Assembly: GCA_943736015.1 (NCBI GenBank)
Contig: OX031063.1
Location: 38,208,672 to 38,272,671, forward strand
Length of the DNA stretch: 64,000 nt
Source: Tridacna crocea
Taxonomy: Eukaryota; Mollusca; Bivalvia; Cardiida; Cardiidae
Reading direction: 5' to 3'
This document shows, piece by piece, positions 45,111 to 54,663 of this stretch. The stretch's first letter is position 1. Each line of letters opens with the position of its first letter. The translations under genes and the position numbers were made by a program. The notes beneath the pieces were generated by a model that saw only the letters and a program-made list of their open reading frames with translations, did not search any database and had not been told where the DNA came from.

Positions 45111-45194
45111 AATACAAATCCAATCAACCAAAAACCCTCGATTGAGATGGTTCTTGTTCATCGCGTACCGTGCAACGCCATCAGCAATTTCTAC

Positions 45195-45431
45195 CTAACC
45201 CCTTACCACCCAATCCCGATTTGCCACGACACCCTGAAGTGGAAGGCTTTTGAAACCGAATGGTTTAGCCAATCAGAAGTTGTGTTACTTACAAATGTAG
45301 AAAATCCTGGAGAATAAGACAAAGAACATTCTTAAGAATGGTTGGTGAATACGGGCCCTGGGCTCACAATATTTTCAAAAGTTTACACTCTCAAGGTCGT
45401 TAAGATTCAGGGTAGTATGGTGGAGAGTTAA
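45195..45431. mobile_element. PAL-A, copy with both ends of the same type and a PAL-E insert
   Basis: CTAA (mutated TTAA) at the left, TTAA at the right. Both termini are the CGACC-type right end of PAL-A, facing each other. The core is replaced by a PAL-E half (45256-45364) between TTTTGAAA and CACAATATTTTCAAAA. Confidence 0.65.
45256..45364. mobile_element. PAL-E, single arm inside PAL-A
   Basis: CCGAATGGTTTAGCCAATCAG through AAGAATGGTTGGTGAATACG, exactly one PAL-E arm starting at the fold-back centre. Confidence 0.7.
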
Positions 45432-45439
45432 GATAAGGC

Positions 45440-45990
45440 AGGGCGTACGACCCAAAGACTCCGGAAAGGTATTAAATTACTCCACGCGACATCTTCCTGT
45501 TGATAAAACAAGAGAACGGAAAATAAAACAAAGATTTAGTATTGTCTATTATTGAATGCAAAATTGTTACGCTTTTGTTCAAATTATTTGTTATCCTAAA
45601 ACGAGATATTGAGGAATGTGTGTTTCTTTTGTGAAGGTTATCGTAGGTTCATCCCATATTTTCCAAAAACAATGCAAAAGTTACAAATGCCACGGATGAT
45701 AGTCGTCGTTTTACATGTTTACAGTGTCAGTTGATTATTATCCCTGATTCTAACCCGTATCAGCAATAACTAAAGGTTTAGACCAAGAGCACCATCTACC
45801 TGGTCGACGCTCTACGATACCTTGGAAAATACTGAGACCTCAGAAATACTTTATGCAAGGAGATTAACATTATGGCCATCTACAACAAGCTGAAAAAAAA
45901 TTGTTACACAACTCATATATCCCCCAAAATCTAGTAAAAGGGTTTTTTTTTATTCTTGTCGTTGTTGTGGTTTTCGACTCCGTCGTTGTT
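45440..45990. other. no gene seen
   Basis: AT-rich flank of the 42-bp minisatellite. Confidence 0.5.
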
Positions 45991-45997
45991 GTTGTTG

Positions 45998-46533
45998 TTG
46001 CCAGCTCCCTTGTTGTTCTTGTCGGTGTCGTCGTTGCTTCTGCCAGCTCCGTTGTTGTTCTTGTCCGTGTCGTCGTTGCTTCTGCCAGCTCCGTTGTTGT
46101 TCTTGTCCGTGTCGTCGTTGCTTCTGCCAGCTCCGTTGTTGTTCTTGTCCGTGTCGTCGTTGCTTCTGCCAGCTTCCTTGTTGTTCTTGTCGGTGTCGTC
46201 GTTGCTTCTGCCAGCTTCCTTGTTGTTCTTGTCGGTGTCGTCGTTGCTTCTGCCAGCTTCCTTGTTGTTCTTCTCCGTGTCGTCGTTGCTTCTGCCAGCT
46301 TCGTTGTTGTTCTTGTCGGTGTCGTCGTTGCTTCTGCCAGCTCCGTTGTTGTTCTTGTCCGTGTCGTCGTTGCTTCTGCCAGCTTCCTTGTTGTTCTTGT
46401 CCGTGTCGTCGTTGCTTCTGCCAGCTTCCTTGTTGTTCTTGTCAGTGTCGTCGTTGCTTCTGCCAGCTTCCTTGTTGTTCTTGTCCGTGTCGTCGTTGCT
46501 TCTGCCAGCTTCGTTGTTGTTTTTGTCAGTGTT
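45998..46533. repeat. 42-bp minisatellite, open in four frames
   Basis: About 12-13 units of 42 bp (GTTGTTCTTGTCCGTGTCGT CGTTGCTTCTGCCAGCTCC type). Because 42 is a multiple of three and stops are absent, two plus and two minus frames stay open over 190 codons. The minus-strand frame 45931-46593 would read AGRSNDDTDKNNKE repeated 12 times. There is no signal peptide or domain, so I list it as a repeat rather than a gene. Confidence 0.85.
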
Positions 46534-46648
46534 GTTGTAAACTTTGCCGCCGCTGTTGACGTCGATATTGTTGGTGCCATTGGCAAGTATCACATAATAA
46601 GTCCTGTCGGCAATTATGCATAATTACAATTACAAGGAGTTAGGAGCC

Positions 46649-46815
46649 AAGTCCTGTAGTTCAGTCGACAGAGTTTTCACTCCAAGGATCGGAAATTGGA
46701 TTTTCAGCTAGAAGCATCGAGCCACGATTCAATCTTTCCTAAGCACTGTAGCGTAATGGGTAAAGTACAGGGCTTTCTCTCAAGGGGTCGTGGATGCGTC
46801 CCTATCTAGGCCAAA
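46649..46815 (+). repeat. two tRNA-like SINE-head fragments
   Basis: AAGTCCTGTAGTTCAGTCGAC and AGCACTGTAGCGTAATGGGTA each resemble a tRNA D-arm. B boxes are mutated. Confidence 0.35.
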
Positions 46816-47280
46816 TTCTTCCCGAGAGTAATGGTAGTCATTTCGAAAAGATCCATATCCCTCTTACGGCTGTATATTGTTTGAGTAACATGTACTCGCA
46901 TCTAGAGAGCTAGCCGTCGGCTTGGGTTGAATGACTTGCTTTATACAATCTAAACAAAGTCCTGGACAGTGGTGGAAAAAAGGTATATTGAAAAGGTGTC
47001 GGACACCCAACTCAGCCATAAGAACTTTGTATCAGTGCTCGCAACTTTACATAGCAGCACAAAACATAGTGACAGCCTGTTCAGCAGTGAGCTTTTTTGT
47101 AGAAATACATCTCTACCAATTACGTGCTGCAGAGTAAAGACCATCAAACTACGTAGACTAATTGACGAGGAGTGAGCTTCGTATACTGAATGAATTAAAC
47201 AGCGATGGCCTATATGCAGCCCTACTCTTTCCGGACTATTCAATGCTTTGTACCCGATGCTTTGGTGTCATTTGATCAGT

Positions 47281-47544
47281 TTATGTCGACGTGGTAGCAC
47301 TCCAAAGTAAGCAAGGGAACTGACTAGTATAAAGGTGTGCTGGTCCACCAGGACTATGCCCCCTGCTCACAAGTCTATCATTGCCATGGCTTCCATAAAG
47401 AAATGTGGCTTTGAACATCTTAATTGCCTGATCTAGATCCGTCAGACTTTCGTCTATTTCATCGATTTCCACATTAAACATAGACATTTCCGGTATCCAC
47501 TTTCGGTCAGATGATGGCGTCTTACATGTAGTTGACTTACCTGT
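47281..47544 (-). CDS. candidate exon, function unknown
   Basis: A minus-strand frame begins just after a pyrimidine-rich acceptor-like sequence (TTATTTTCTTGTCCGTTCAG, which reads into ACAGGTAAG). It runs 87 codons to a stop at 47281. The protein (VEIDEIDESLTDLDQAIKMF...) is not repetitive and has normal amino-acid balance, with an acidic, possibly helical stretch. I do not recognise it. It could be a last exon, a pseudogene piece or part of an unknown element; the same area also shows unsupported short frames on plus. Confidence 0.25.
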   Translation of the reverse strand, partial: TGKSTTCKTPSSDRKWIPEMSMFNVEIDEIDESLTDLDQAIKMFKATFLYGSHGNDRLVSRGHSPGGPAHLYTSQFPCLLWSATTST

Positions 47545-47656
47545 CTGAACGGACAAGAAAATAACCTCTTGTTTAGTGACATTGACACAAATTAAAAAGC
47601 GTTGTCAAAAGTGCATCAATACCGAAGGGATTTGTGTTGCGAATTAACTCAACTTA

Positions 47657-47880
47657 TTAACTCATTACCACACAATCCCTACTTTTGACGACCCTGAGAA
47701 AGAAGCCTTTAGAAAACATTGAGGGAAAAGGAGAAAATGCTGGTAACCAGCATTTTCTCCTTTTCCCACAATGTGTTTTATCCTCCACAAAACAAATTTC
47801 AAATTTTCAGTCACTTTTATCTAGTTGTCTGCAAATGCTTTAGATTTGGACAAGCCTAAAATATTGTCGTTTTGTACAGG
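47657..47880 (-). mobile_element. PAL-A, copy lacking its last bases
   Basis: TTAACTCATTACCACACAAT left end, core 47712-47777, right end breaks off at GTCGTTTTGTACA. Confidence 0.78.
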
Positions 47881-48258
47881 CTTGGTGTATTATATAATTT
47901 AATACAACTTTGGCATACACTATAACTGTAGTCTTCAGTATGTTAAAATAATCTCGAATTGTAAATCCAAAACTGTACACTTAATTGGCTGAGACTTTCT
48001 ATCTCAGCCATTCAGATGGCTAGCCTCTGAATTTAGAGTAGTTAACTGATAATTATTAGACATTAACTATAAATGGCTCCTGATGGCTCCTGATGGTTGG
48101 TAGCATTACTTTACCTAAAACTGTTGGCATTTCGTAGCAAGAGTATCATGTACAAATAGGTTAGGCGGAGGAAGAAAAGCTTGGGTTCCAGTCCGATCAT
48201 TTATTTCCTTTTATATGTTTGGACGTTACTTTGTCAAAAATAATAAAAGGATCGATTA

Positions 48259-48645
48259 TTAGCTCATTGCTATAGATATGTATAGACCGCGAGAGGAGAC
48301 CACGATAAAGAGAGATGAAAAAAGTATAACAACCAAGACCAAGGCTGTCTGAAGATTGTCCGAACAGGGAACATTACTACACCCAAATCTTTTTTGGCAT
48401 TTCATAGTCTTCAAGTAACAACTAGTTGGGTCGAGGAAGAATGATAAGCGGCGGCAATCAGAAACATTCCATTTCGGTTGTTTTACAAAAAGAAGAGGAA
48501 AATACAAACGGCAATCTTGATCTCGAATGGTTTCTGTTACACATGTATGAAAGACGTGAATACGATAGTTTTTGCCCAGTAACGGCCGAATAGCGTGACC
48601 GCTACACAATGTACATATCCTTATGATTTGGACTCTTAAAACCAT
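48259..48645 (-). CDS. candidate exon or gene fragment: Cys-rich segment plus membrane helix
   Basis: A 128-codon minus-strand frame. Residues 1-100 contain ten or so Cys (CTLCSGH..., SCYLKTMKCQKRFGCSNVPC). Residues about 101-117 form a hydrophobic helix (TALVLVVILFSSLFIVV), which suggests the end of a single-pass surface protein. The ATG at 48645 lies within a PAL-A terminus, so the true start or exon edge is probably different. I do not recognise the family. It is one of the few frames here not explained by a repeat. Confidence 0.3.
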   Translation of the reverse strand: MVLRVQIIRICTLCSGHAIRPLLGKNYRIHVFHTCVTETIRDQDCRLYFPLLFVKQPKWNVSDCRRLSFFLDPTSCYLKTMKCQKRFGCSNVPCSDNLQTALVLVVILFSSLFIVVSSRGLYISIAMS

Positions 48646-48860
48646 TTACCACATAATCCTTAGGTTTAACGATCCTGAGGAGGAAGCCTTTTGAAAGCAT
48701 TATGGGAAAAGGAGAAAATGCTGGTCACCAGCATTTTCTCCTTTTTCCATAATGTTTTCAACCCTATCAAAGACAAATGTCATGCTCATTAGACACATCT
48801 GAATCGTTGTCAGCAAATGCTATCCATTAGGACAATTTTTGTCGCTTGATAAAGAGTTAA
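48636..48860 (-). mobile_element. PAL-A, copy 1 of a second chain
   Basis: 225 bp, TTAA at both ends, core with matched ATTATGGGA / TCCATAAT changes. Its left terminus supplies the ATG of the minus-strand frame at 48645. Confidence 0.8.
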
Positions 48861-48861
48861 C

Positions 48862-49045
48862 GCTAAACACGTTCCCTTACAATCAAGACTTTCAAGATCC
48901 TTCCTCCTGTTGTAGACAGCTTTTGAAAACAATGTGGAAAAGAAACATTTACCTTTGATTGGACTTTTGCCCGTTTTCTCCCACAATATTTCTCATATCA
49001 CGAAAATAAATCTCAATTTTTTTTGTACAGTTTTGATTGGTCAAA
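48862..49045 (-). mobile_element. PAL-A, decayed copy 2 of the chain
   Basis: Right-type end domain (CAATCAAGACTTTCAAGATCC) and GCTTTTGAAAACAATGTGG; the core is eroded and the last domain shortened. Confidence 0.5.
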
Positions 49046-49067
49046 AAAACCTTCTGTATTGTTATAA

Positions 49068-49304
49068 CTAAACCCTTCACCGCACAACCCCTGGATTTAA
49101 GGAAACTGATATAGAAAGCTTTTGAAAACACTGCTGAGAAAGGATAAAATGCCTGTAACCAGCACTTTCTCCTTATCCAACAATATTTGATATTTATTTC
49201 CCATCAAGGCCAATCCCTGTCAATTCAGCCACATCTATTTTGTCGTCTGCCAATGCTTTCAAATTGCACTTGTCTACAATTTTTGTTGTTTTGTGAAGGG
49301 TTAA
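49068..49304 (-). mobile_element. PAL-A, copy 3 of the chain
   Basis: Worn but full-length; right end GTGAAGGGTTAA; core has several mismatches. Confidence 0.65.
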
Positions 49305-49892
49305 CTGAAAAGAAAGAAAACTTTGAAAAACACCCTGGCGAACGTACAAATTTCTCATTGAACCGTGATGATACCCCTATGTCGGATCTCGGTGTCCGAA
49401 GATCATACTAAGACCTCTCGTCGTCCAATGCCACTAAATAGTCACCCTGACTGTCGAAAGTCTTTGAACAACTTTCAGAACTTAAGTCACTCTTGGCAGG
49501 TCGATGTAGATCAAAATCAGACCGTACAACCCCGTCTACAAATGTTGGCAATGAAAGAAAAAAAAAATGTCTGCAGCAAAACCAATTTTCAAATGCAACT
49601 GCGTCTGACATAATATTTTGCTTTGCTAACAGTTCTCGCTATTTCACTTTTATAATGTAATAAAAGCAATGGTCAAAGCGTCTATGGTGTAATTCTATGA
49701 AAGTGTGGGAGAGCAATTTTAACATTGCAATATGGGTTTCGATTATGTATGTTTATGCGGCCTCCTATTTAGGCCCGAACGATAGACTGTTTGTTAAAAT
49801 TCACTGAGCTAATGAACCATCCGGGATACATAAGCAGCCGGATACTATCTCACTTGTATAAAGCATATGTGACACGCTTTTAATGTTCTTGC

Positions 49893-50318
49893 TTAACCTT
49901 ATACCACGCAATGACGACTTTAAAGACCTTGAGAAAGAAGCCTTTCGAAAACATTGTGGGCAAGGGAGAAAATGCTGGTAACCATCCAAGAAGAATTACA
50001 CCATTTGAGGCGAAATTGCCGGTGTAATGCAGAAGAAATGACCCTCCGCTACAAAATGACCCGGGTCATTATTCTACGAAGATAAATGACCCCAGAAGTC
50101 ATATCACTACGTAGAGGAATGACCCATGGGTCATTTCTACATGTAGAGGAATGATCGGAGTCATTTTTCTACGTAGAGAAATGACCCAGAGGGTCATTTC
50201 TCTACGTAGAATAATGACCCGGGTCATTTTGTAGGGGAGAGTAATTTCTCTGCATTACATCGTCAACAAATCTTTCAATTTGGACAAGGCTAAAATTTTG
50301 TCGTCTGGTAAAGGGTTA
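49893..50318 (-). mobile_element. PAL-A split at its palindrome centre by a PAL-F insertion
   Basis: TTAA at both ends. The first core arm runs to GCTGGTAACCA (about 49984), then PAL-F and flanking bases follow, and PAL-A resumes only in its distal domain (TTTCAATTTGGACAAGGC). The second arm was lost. Confidence 0.75.
50019..50260. mobile_element. PAL-F, copy nested in PAL-A
   Basis: Inverted ends CCGGTGTAATGCAGA / TCTGCATTACA. The inside is a run of ATGACC(C)...GGTCAT units separated by CTACGTAGA, themselves mutually inverted. Non-coding. Confidence 0.7.
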
Positions 50319-50560
50319 AGACAGGTTCTTGCTTAATCCTAAGCTAAGCTGTAAAGCTTGACTCAAAGGCCTTGTGCTGTCTGATCTTTGATCTACACTG
50401 TCCAATCAGAAGATATTATTCCCCGAAAAATAAATTTAATATAACATTTTTTTTTATTTATTTTACTATTGCCTTAAAAGTTTTATCTATTTCACAGGAT
50501 ATGGTTTAATGAATATAGGTACGTGTCCACATATAAAATTTTGTCTTCTTTGGGAATACT

Positions 50561-50788
50561 TTAACCCTTTACCCCATAAAGACTTTTATGGTGTCTCTAA
50601 TTGACCCTAAATAACAGCAAGGATGAAACTGTTTCTGATGCGCATATGGCACCTTTTAATAGCATGGAAAACATTGTGACAAAAGGTGAAATTGCTCGTG
50701 ACGAGCAATTTCACCTGTTGCCACAATGTTTTCCGAAGGCTCCTACAAGCAATGTGTAGAAATGAGTATCTATGGAGTAAAGGGTTAA
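50561..50788. mobile_element. PAL-A relative with different side domains
   Basis: TTAA at both ends, termini TTAACCCTTTACCCCAT / ATGGAGTAAAGGGTTAA. The core is GCTCGTGACGAGC with matched changes GGTGAAATT / AATTTCACC. Side domains differ from standard PAL-A, so it is a related subfamily. Confidence 0.7.
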
Positions 50789-51199
50789 AAAATTGCTAAG
50801 AACAGGTTGCTCGCTAAATAGAGACTGCCATTAAGACAGGCTTTACTGAATACCAAAGAGTGCCACGTGACTAGAACGTTCTATTAAATAGTGTCAGTGT
50901 AAAAATCCAAGATCAGAGTGCAATCTCTATGGAGCCTGATCTTTATTTACTCTTTCCCCTAAAACCATAATTTTGCCCGTTCCATTTTGTTTCTCTCCCG
51001 AAGCAAATTTCGGCAAAATGGATACTCGACATCGGCTCCCCTAGCCCACTCCCCACCCCCCCCCCCCCACCCCAAAAAAGGGACATGAATAAACGAACAA
51101 ACAAACACACAAAAATGTACAAAAATACATGTGACAATATTGTAGAAAACTGTGAAATTGTTTATTACAAGCATTTTCCCATTTTTGACAGAATTTCTA

Positions 51200-51780
51200 A
51201 AACCCTCAGCTGCAATGACGAAAATTTATGTGAAAATGCGTAAAATCCATTTCCAGTACAACTGTAAAGTAAACGGTGTTTAATAGCGGTAAAACTAGCG
51301 TCTTATTTGGTTACTAAAGCGTTAAGCGAAACGTTACCAAGGCAGTGGGGGCGGGCCCTCTCGCTTAAAGATGTATCAGAATGACAATTATTGGGTATCC
51401 CAGGTAACGGGTGGTTGAATTTGAATACTGTTATCCATCCCTTTTCCGAGATGAATGATGGGTGATGTTTTAAACGTCTTAAAAGAAGGAGAATCGTTAA
51501 AAAAAAAAGTTAAAGAAAACGGAGATTTTTTTTTTTTCAAATTTCATCTGTTATAATGATAATCGCCACAACCGTTGACAGAATTTCTTCAATCTTTGAA
51601 GAAGAGTAAGAAGATATATAAAATGATATAAGGAGTTTATCTCATTTTATTTTTTTGAGAACCGCAACAGTTATATTTTGAATTACTTATCAAACAGCGC
51701 TTTCTAAAATATTTATCAAAGTTACATATGTGACAAATAAGGATACACCATAGATAAAAGGAAGGACTATTTTTTTTTAA
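51200..51780. promoter_or_regulatory. repeat-free region upstream of the SNAG exon
   Basis: The segment lacks all local repeat families and leads into the TATA box at 51781. It is the natural place for the promoter of the SNAG gene; no specific factor site is claimed. Confidence 0.3.
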
Positions 51781-51788
51781 TATATAAA
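51781..51788 (+). promoter_or_regulatory. TATA box for the SNAG exon
   Basis: TATATAAA lies 112 bases before the SNAG ATG, which would leave a 5' UTR of about 85-90 bases. It sits in a largely repeat-free segment (51200-51890). Position and consensus support it; nothing experimental does. Confidence 0.4.
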
Positions 51789-51899
51789 ACTTATACATCT
51801 TAAACAATTAATGAACAAACAGTGATATAAATAAGACAAATATTTTGGTTGCTTTTCCCGATCAACTCATCTATTCCAAGGACAGTAGATCTAACAGAG

Positions 51900-52008
51900 A
51901 TGCCGAAATCGTTTCTTGTGAAGAAGTTTTCGAAACAGTGTGAAGAAAGACAGTTAGACAGGGAAAGCAGTGGGAAGATCTTCAACAGTGAAGATAGATC
52001 GCAAGACG
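51900..52008 (+). CDS. SNAG-domain first coding exon of a second OVO/SNAG-type zinc-finger gene (partial)
   Basis: The ATG at 51900 opens MPKSFLVKKF, a SNAG repressor motif found at the extreme N terminus of OVOL, Snail, Scratch, Gfi1 and INSM proteins, where it recruits LSD1-CoREST-type corepressors. The frame continues to SEDRSQD and meets a consensus donor GACG|GTATGT at 52008/52009 in phase 1. Vertebrate OVOL2 starts MPKVFLVKR, so OVO is a good fit, but the motif alone does not separate it from Snail or Scratch. The exon is downstream of the ovo fingers on the same strand, so it cannot feed that transcript by ordinary splicing. It most likely starts a neighbouring paralogue whose other exons lie past 64 kb. 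No zinc-finger exon was found between 52009 and 64000. Confidence 0.75.
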
Positions 52009-52160
52009 GTATGTTTCTCCCTTACTTTCCAGTATTGCACTTAACGTTACCTAGTTTACCTTATGTACCAAGTTCTCAGCCAACACCTAACTTTAAAAAG
52101 ATATAGATATAAGATAGATTATCAACGTGAGTTATTAGGGATTGACTCTTTCCAAACTTT

Positions 52161-52228
52161 GTGGACAGTGTAGATCAAGATCAGACTGCACAGAACGTGC
52201 AGTCTGATCTCTGATCTACACTGTCCAC
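52161..52228. repeat. PAL-B, near-perfect
   Basis: GTGGACAGTGTAG...CTACACTGTCCAC; outermost bases changed to GTGG/CCAC in both arms. Confidence 0.75.
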
Positions 52229-52314
52229 TGCGTTATGCTAGATTGTGAACAAATTCACTTTTGATCTTGTTGTGAAACTGTATTTATAGCCTCTGATAGA
52301 ATGCAAACGATCTA

Positions 52315-52470
52315 TTCAGTAGTGAAGGAGTTAAGACAGGCAAACATTTTGAAATATATCGGTTAAGAGAAAAAATGCTCGATACAAGCAATTTCTCCAT
52401 TTGCCACAATATTGTCAACAGCAGCAAGTTGCAAATGATTTTGCAGCAAGTTGCAAATGACTTTTGCATC
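52315..52470. mobile_element. PAL-A core fragment and short tandem duplication
   Basis: Worn core (AAAATGCTCGATACAAGCAATTTC) ending ATATTGTCAAC, then CAGCAAGTTGCAAATGA twice (about 22-bp period). Confidence 0.45.
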
Positions 52471-52591
52471 AACATGATTTACTTTATACACTGTTAGTCA
52501 CTGTAATCGGAATTTTTTCTAGGTCGCAACGTAGATCTCTATTATTTGTAAGATGATGTTTGTTCTTGGCATAAGTTCATCTTAAGGTTTG

Positions 52592-52659
52592 AGACGGCGT
52601 AGATCAATATCAGACTGCCCGCTCTGTGCAGTCTGATCTTGGATCTATCCTGTTCACAA
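52592..52659. repeat. PAL-B, worn
   Basis: GGCGTAGATCAATATCAGAC arm with inverse GTCTGATCTTGGATCTATCC. Confidence 0.6.
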
Positions 52660-52781
52660 AAGTTATTTGACAGTTTATCACAGACGTTTGAAACCATTGT
52701 AGGAAAAAGAGAAACTGCTAATGATAGCATGTTCACATCCTCTGCGTCCACAGCTTCGAACAGGTAGATGTTGAAACCCGC

Positions 52782-53018
52782 TTAACCCTTTACCACACAA
52801 TCCCTGTTTTTGACGTCCCTGAGAAAGAAGCCTTTAGAAAACATTGTGGGAAACGGAGAAAATGCTGGTAACAAGCATTTTCTCCTTTTCCCACGATGTT
52901 TTCTACCCTGCACAAATCAAATTCAAATGTTCAGTCACTTTTATATTGTCGTCTGCAAATGCTTACGATTTGGACACGATTTTACGATTTTAGGTGTTGT
53001 CGTTTCGAAATGAATTAA
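52782..53018 (-). mobile_element. PAL-A, full copy
   Basis: 237 bp, TTAA at both ends, core 52837-52903; the distal domain has a small duplication of ACGATTT. Confidence 0.82.
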
Positions 53019-53095
53019 CGCAACGAATTAATTGCGTTTGCGTGTATTTATCGTTGCAAAAGTTGGCCCATATGAGCGATGCTCCAAAAAGACTG

Positions 53096-53323
53096 CTGAC
53101 CCTTTACCAAACAATCCTTGGGTTTTACGACAATGAGATAGAAGCCTTTTGAAAACATTGTGGGAAAAGGAGAAAATTCTGGTAACCAGCATTTTCTCCT
53201 TTTCCCACAATATTTTCTTCACTGCTGGAAACAAATTTCAATTTTTGAGTTACATTTATTTGTTGTCTGCAAGTGCTTTCAATTTGAACCAGTCTTAAGT
53301 TTTGTCGTTTGGTAAAGAGTTAA
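53096..53323 (-). mobile_element. PAL-A, full copy
   Basis: 228 bp, left TTAA mutated to CTGA, right TTAA intact; core 53151-53216. Confidence 0.82.
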
Positions 53324-53383
53324 GCAGTATTGTTACGGGGAATAGCGCAGGATACAGGACGTAACATATGCAAAGTTATTCTA

Positions 53384-53560
53384 GGTTCTTTGCTCTGTTT
53401 ATGTCACTGTCATATGGGACCTCAGTCTAATGTCTCATCCGAAAGACTATCAGTGATTTTAGATGGCCAGCCGTAGGGCTCTAACCGACACCCTAAAGTG
53501 ACCCTGGACCTCATATTCAAAAGTCCTACACTTTACCATCTTAGTTATGCGGTCTGGTCA
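53384..53560 (-). mobile_element. SINE of the second family, antisense, partial
   Basis: On the minus strand: TTTCGGATGAGACATTAGAC, GAGGTCCCATATGACAGTG, GCAAAGAACC, matching the body at 10.75 kb. Confidence 0.6.
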
Positions 53561-53796
53561 AACGAAACATAATTGTTACGTTATTTAAAGATACAAGCCA
53601 TTTTGTTATTTGAACTATAAGTGATAGTTTTGCATTCTATATCTCCGTTAATTTTTACCACACCAGATGTGACGTCATTGTGCTTGATCGGTGCTTTGGA
53701 AAAAGGTGCTTAAATGAATCCCAGATTGTCCCTTTTCGAGTGACGGATCACAATTTTGAATATAATTTTGCAGTCCCTGTACAGTACGCGTAACTA

Positions 53797-53932
53797 ATAA
53801 CTTCTCCTTTCCCATAATGCATTAGCATTCCGCTCTTTCAAAGAATACGCCAGATTTTTTGCCCGTATTTCATAGTCGTCTACCAATGCTATCAAAATGG
53901 ACTTGTCACAAGTTTTATCATTTAGTATATTA
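53797..53932 (-). mobile_element. PAL-A, right half
   Basis: Starts in the second arm (TTCTCCTTTCCCATAATG) and ends at ATCATTTAGTAT. Confidence 0.5.
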
Positions 53933-53942
53933 TACACATAGA

Positions 53943-54259
53943 TCAAATCCTTTGCCAAACAATCCCGTGTTTTGACGACCTGGAAGTGGGGGGGAGGCAT
54001 AAAAACATAGTAGAAAAAGGAGAAAATGGTTGTAACCTGCATTTTCTCAATTTCCCATAACGTTTTCTGCCCTTTCAGAAACAAATCCAATTACTTGCGT
54101 TGCAGACAATGATTATGCTGTCTTCAAATCGTCCGTTTACTTCGAAAACCTCGTAACTACAGCTTGTTACAAGCTGTAGTTACGAGGTTTTGGAAGTGAA
54201 CCGACGATATGCTTTCAGTTTGGATGAGTGTAAAATTCTGTCGTTTAGTATAGAATTAA
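53943..54259 (-). mobile_element. PAL-A interrupted by PAL-G palindrome
   Basis: Worn PAL-A with core 53999-54065 and right end GAATTAA. A 77-bp fold-back (54130-54206) sits in its distal domain. Confidence 0.7.
54130..54206. mobile_element. PAL-G palindrome
   Basis: 38-bp arms: CGTCCGTTTACTTCGAAAAC, CTCGTAACTACAGCTTGT and inverse, with few mismatches; inserted in PAL-A distal domain. Confidence 0.65.
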
Positions 54260-54261
54260 CC

Positions 54262-54358
54262 CGCTTGCTAGGTGCGACTAACTGACCTTTTGCGGACAGT
54301 GTAGATCAAGATCAGACTGCATAGAACGTGCAGTCTGATCTTGAAACTACACACTCCG
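54262..54358. repeat. PAL-B with flank
   Basis: GCTTGCTAGGTGCGACTAAC flank then GCGGACAGTGTAG palindrome. Confidence 0.7.
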
Positions 54359-54476
54359 GTAAGAGGGATTGCCTTTCCCCAAAATATATATACATTTGAA
54401 ATGGAAATACTTGTGTGTTTTAATTGTAGACGTAAAAAAGAATCATCTTGATTTATCTAGCATGTAAGATATGGTT

Positions 54477-54663
54477 TAAAACTCTTTAACACACAATCAT
54501 GACTTACAACGACCCTAAGAAAGAAACAGTATTTTCTCCTTTTTCCCACAATTTTTTCATCCCGCTCAAACCAAATTTCATTTCTTAGTCACGTTTATTT
54601 TGTTGTCTGCAAATGTTTTCAGTTTTGACATGTCTAAGATTTTGTCGTTTGGTAAAGAGTTAA
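54477..54663 (-). mobile_element. PAL-A lacking one core arm
   Basis: 187 bp, both termini present, but the first palindrome arm is missing (AAGAAACAGTATTTTCTCC junction). Confidence 0.7.

Noticed and set aside
45901..46623. 240-codon plus-strand protein of Val/Ala-rich repeats
   Set aside because: Same 42-bp minisatellite read in another frame. All four frames are equally open, so openness is no evidence of coding.
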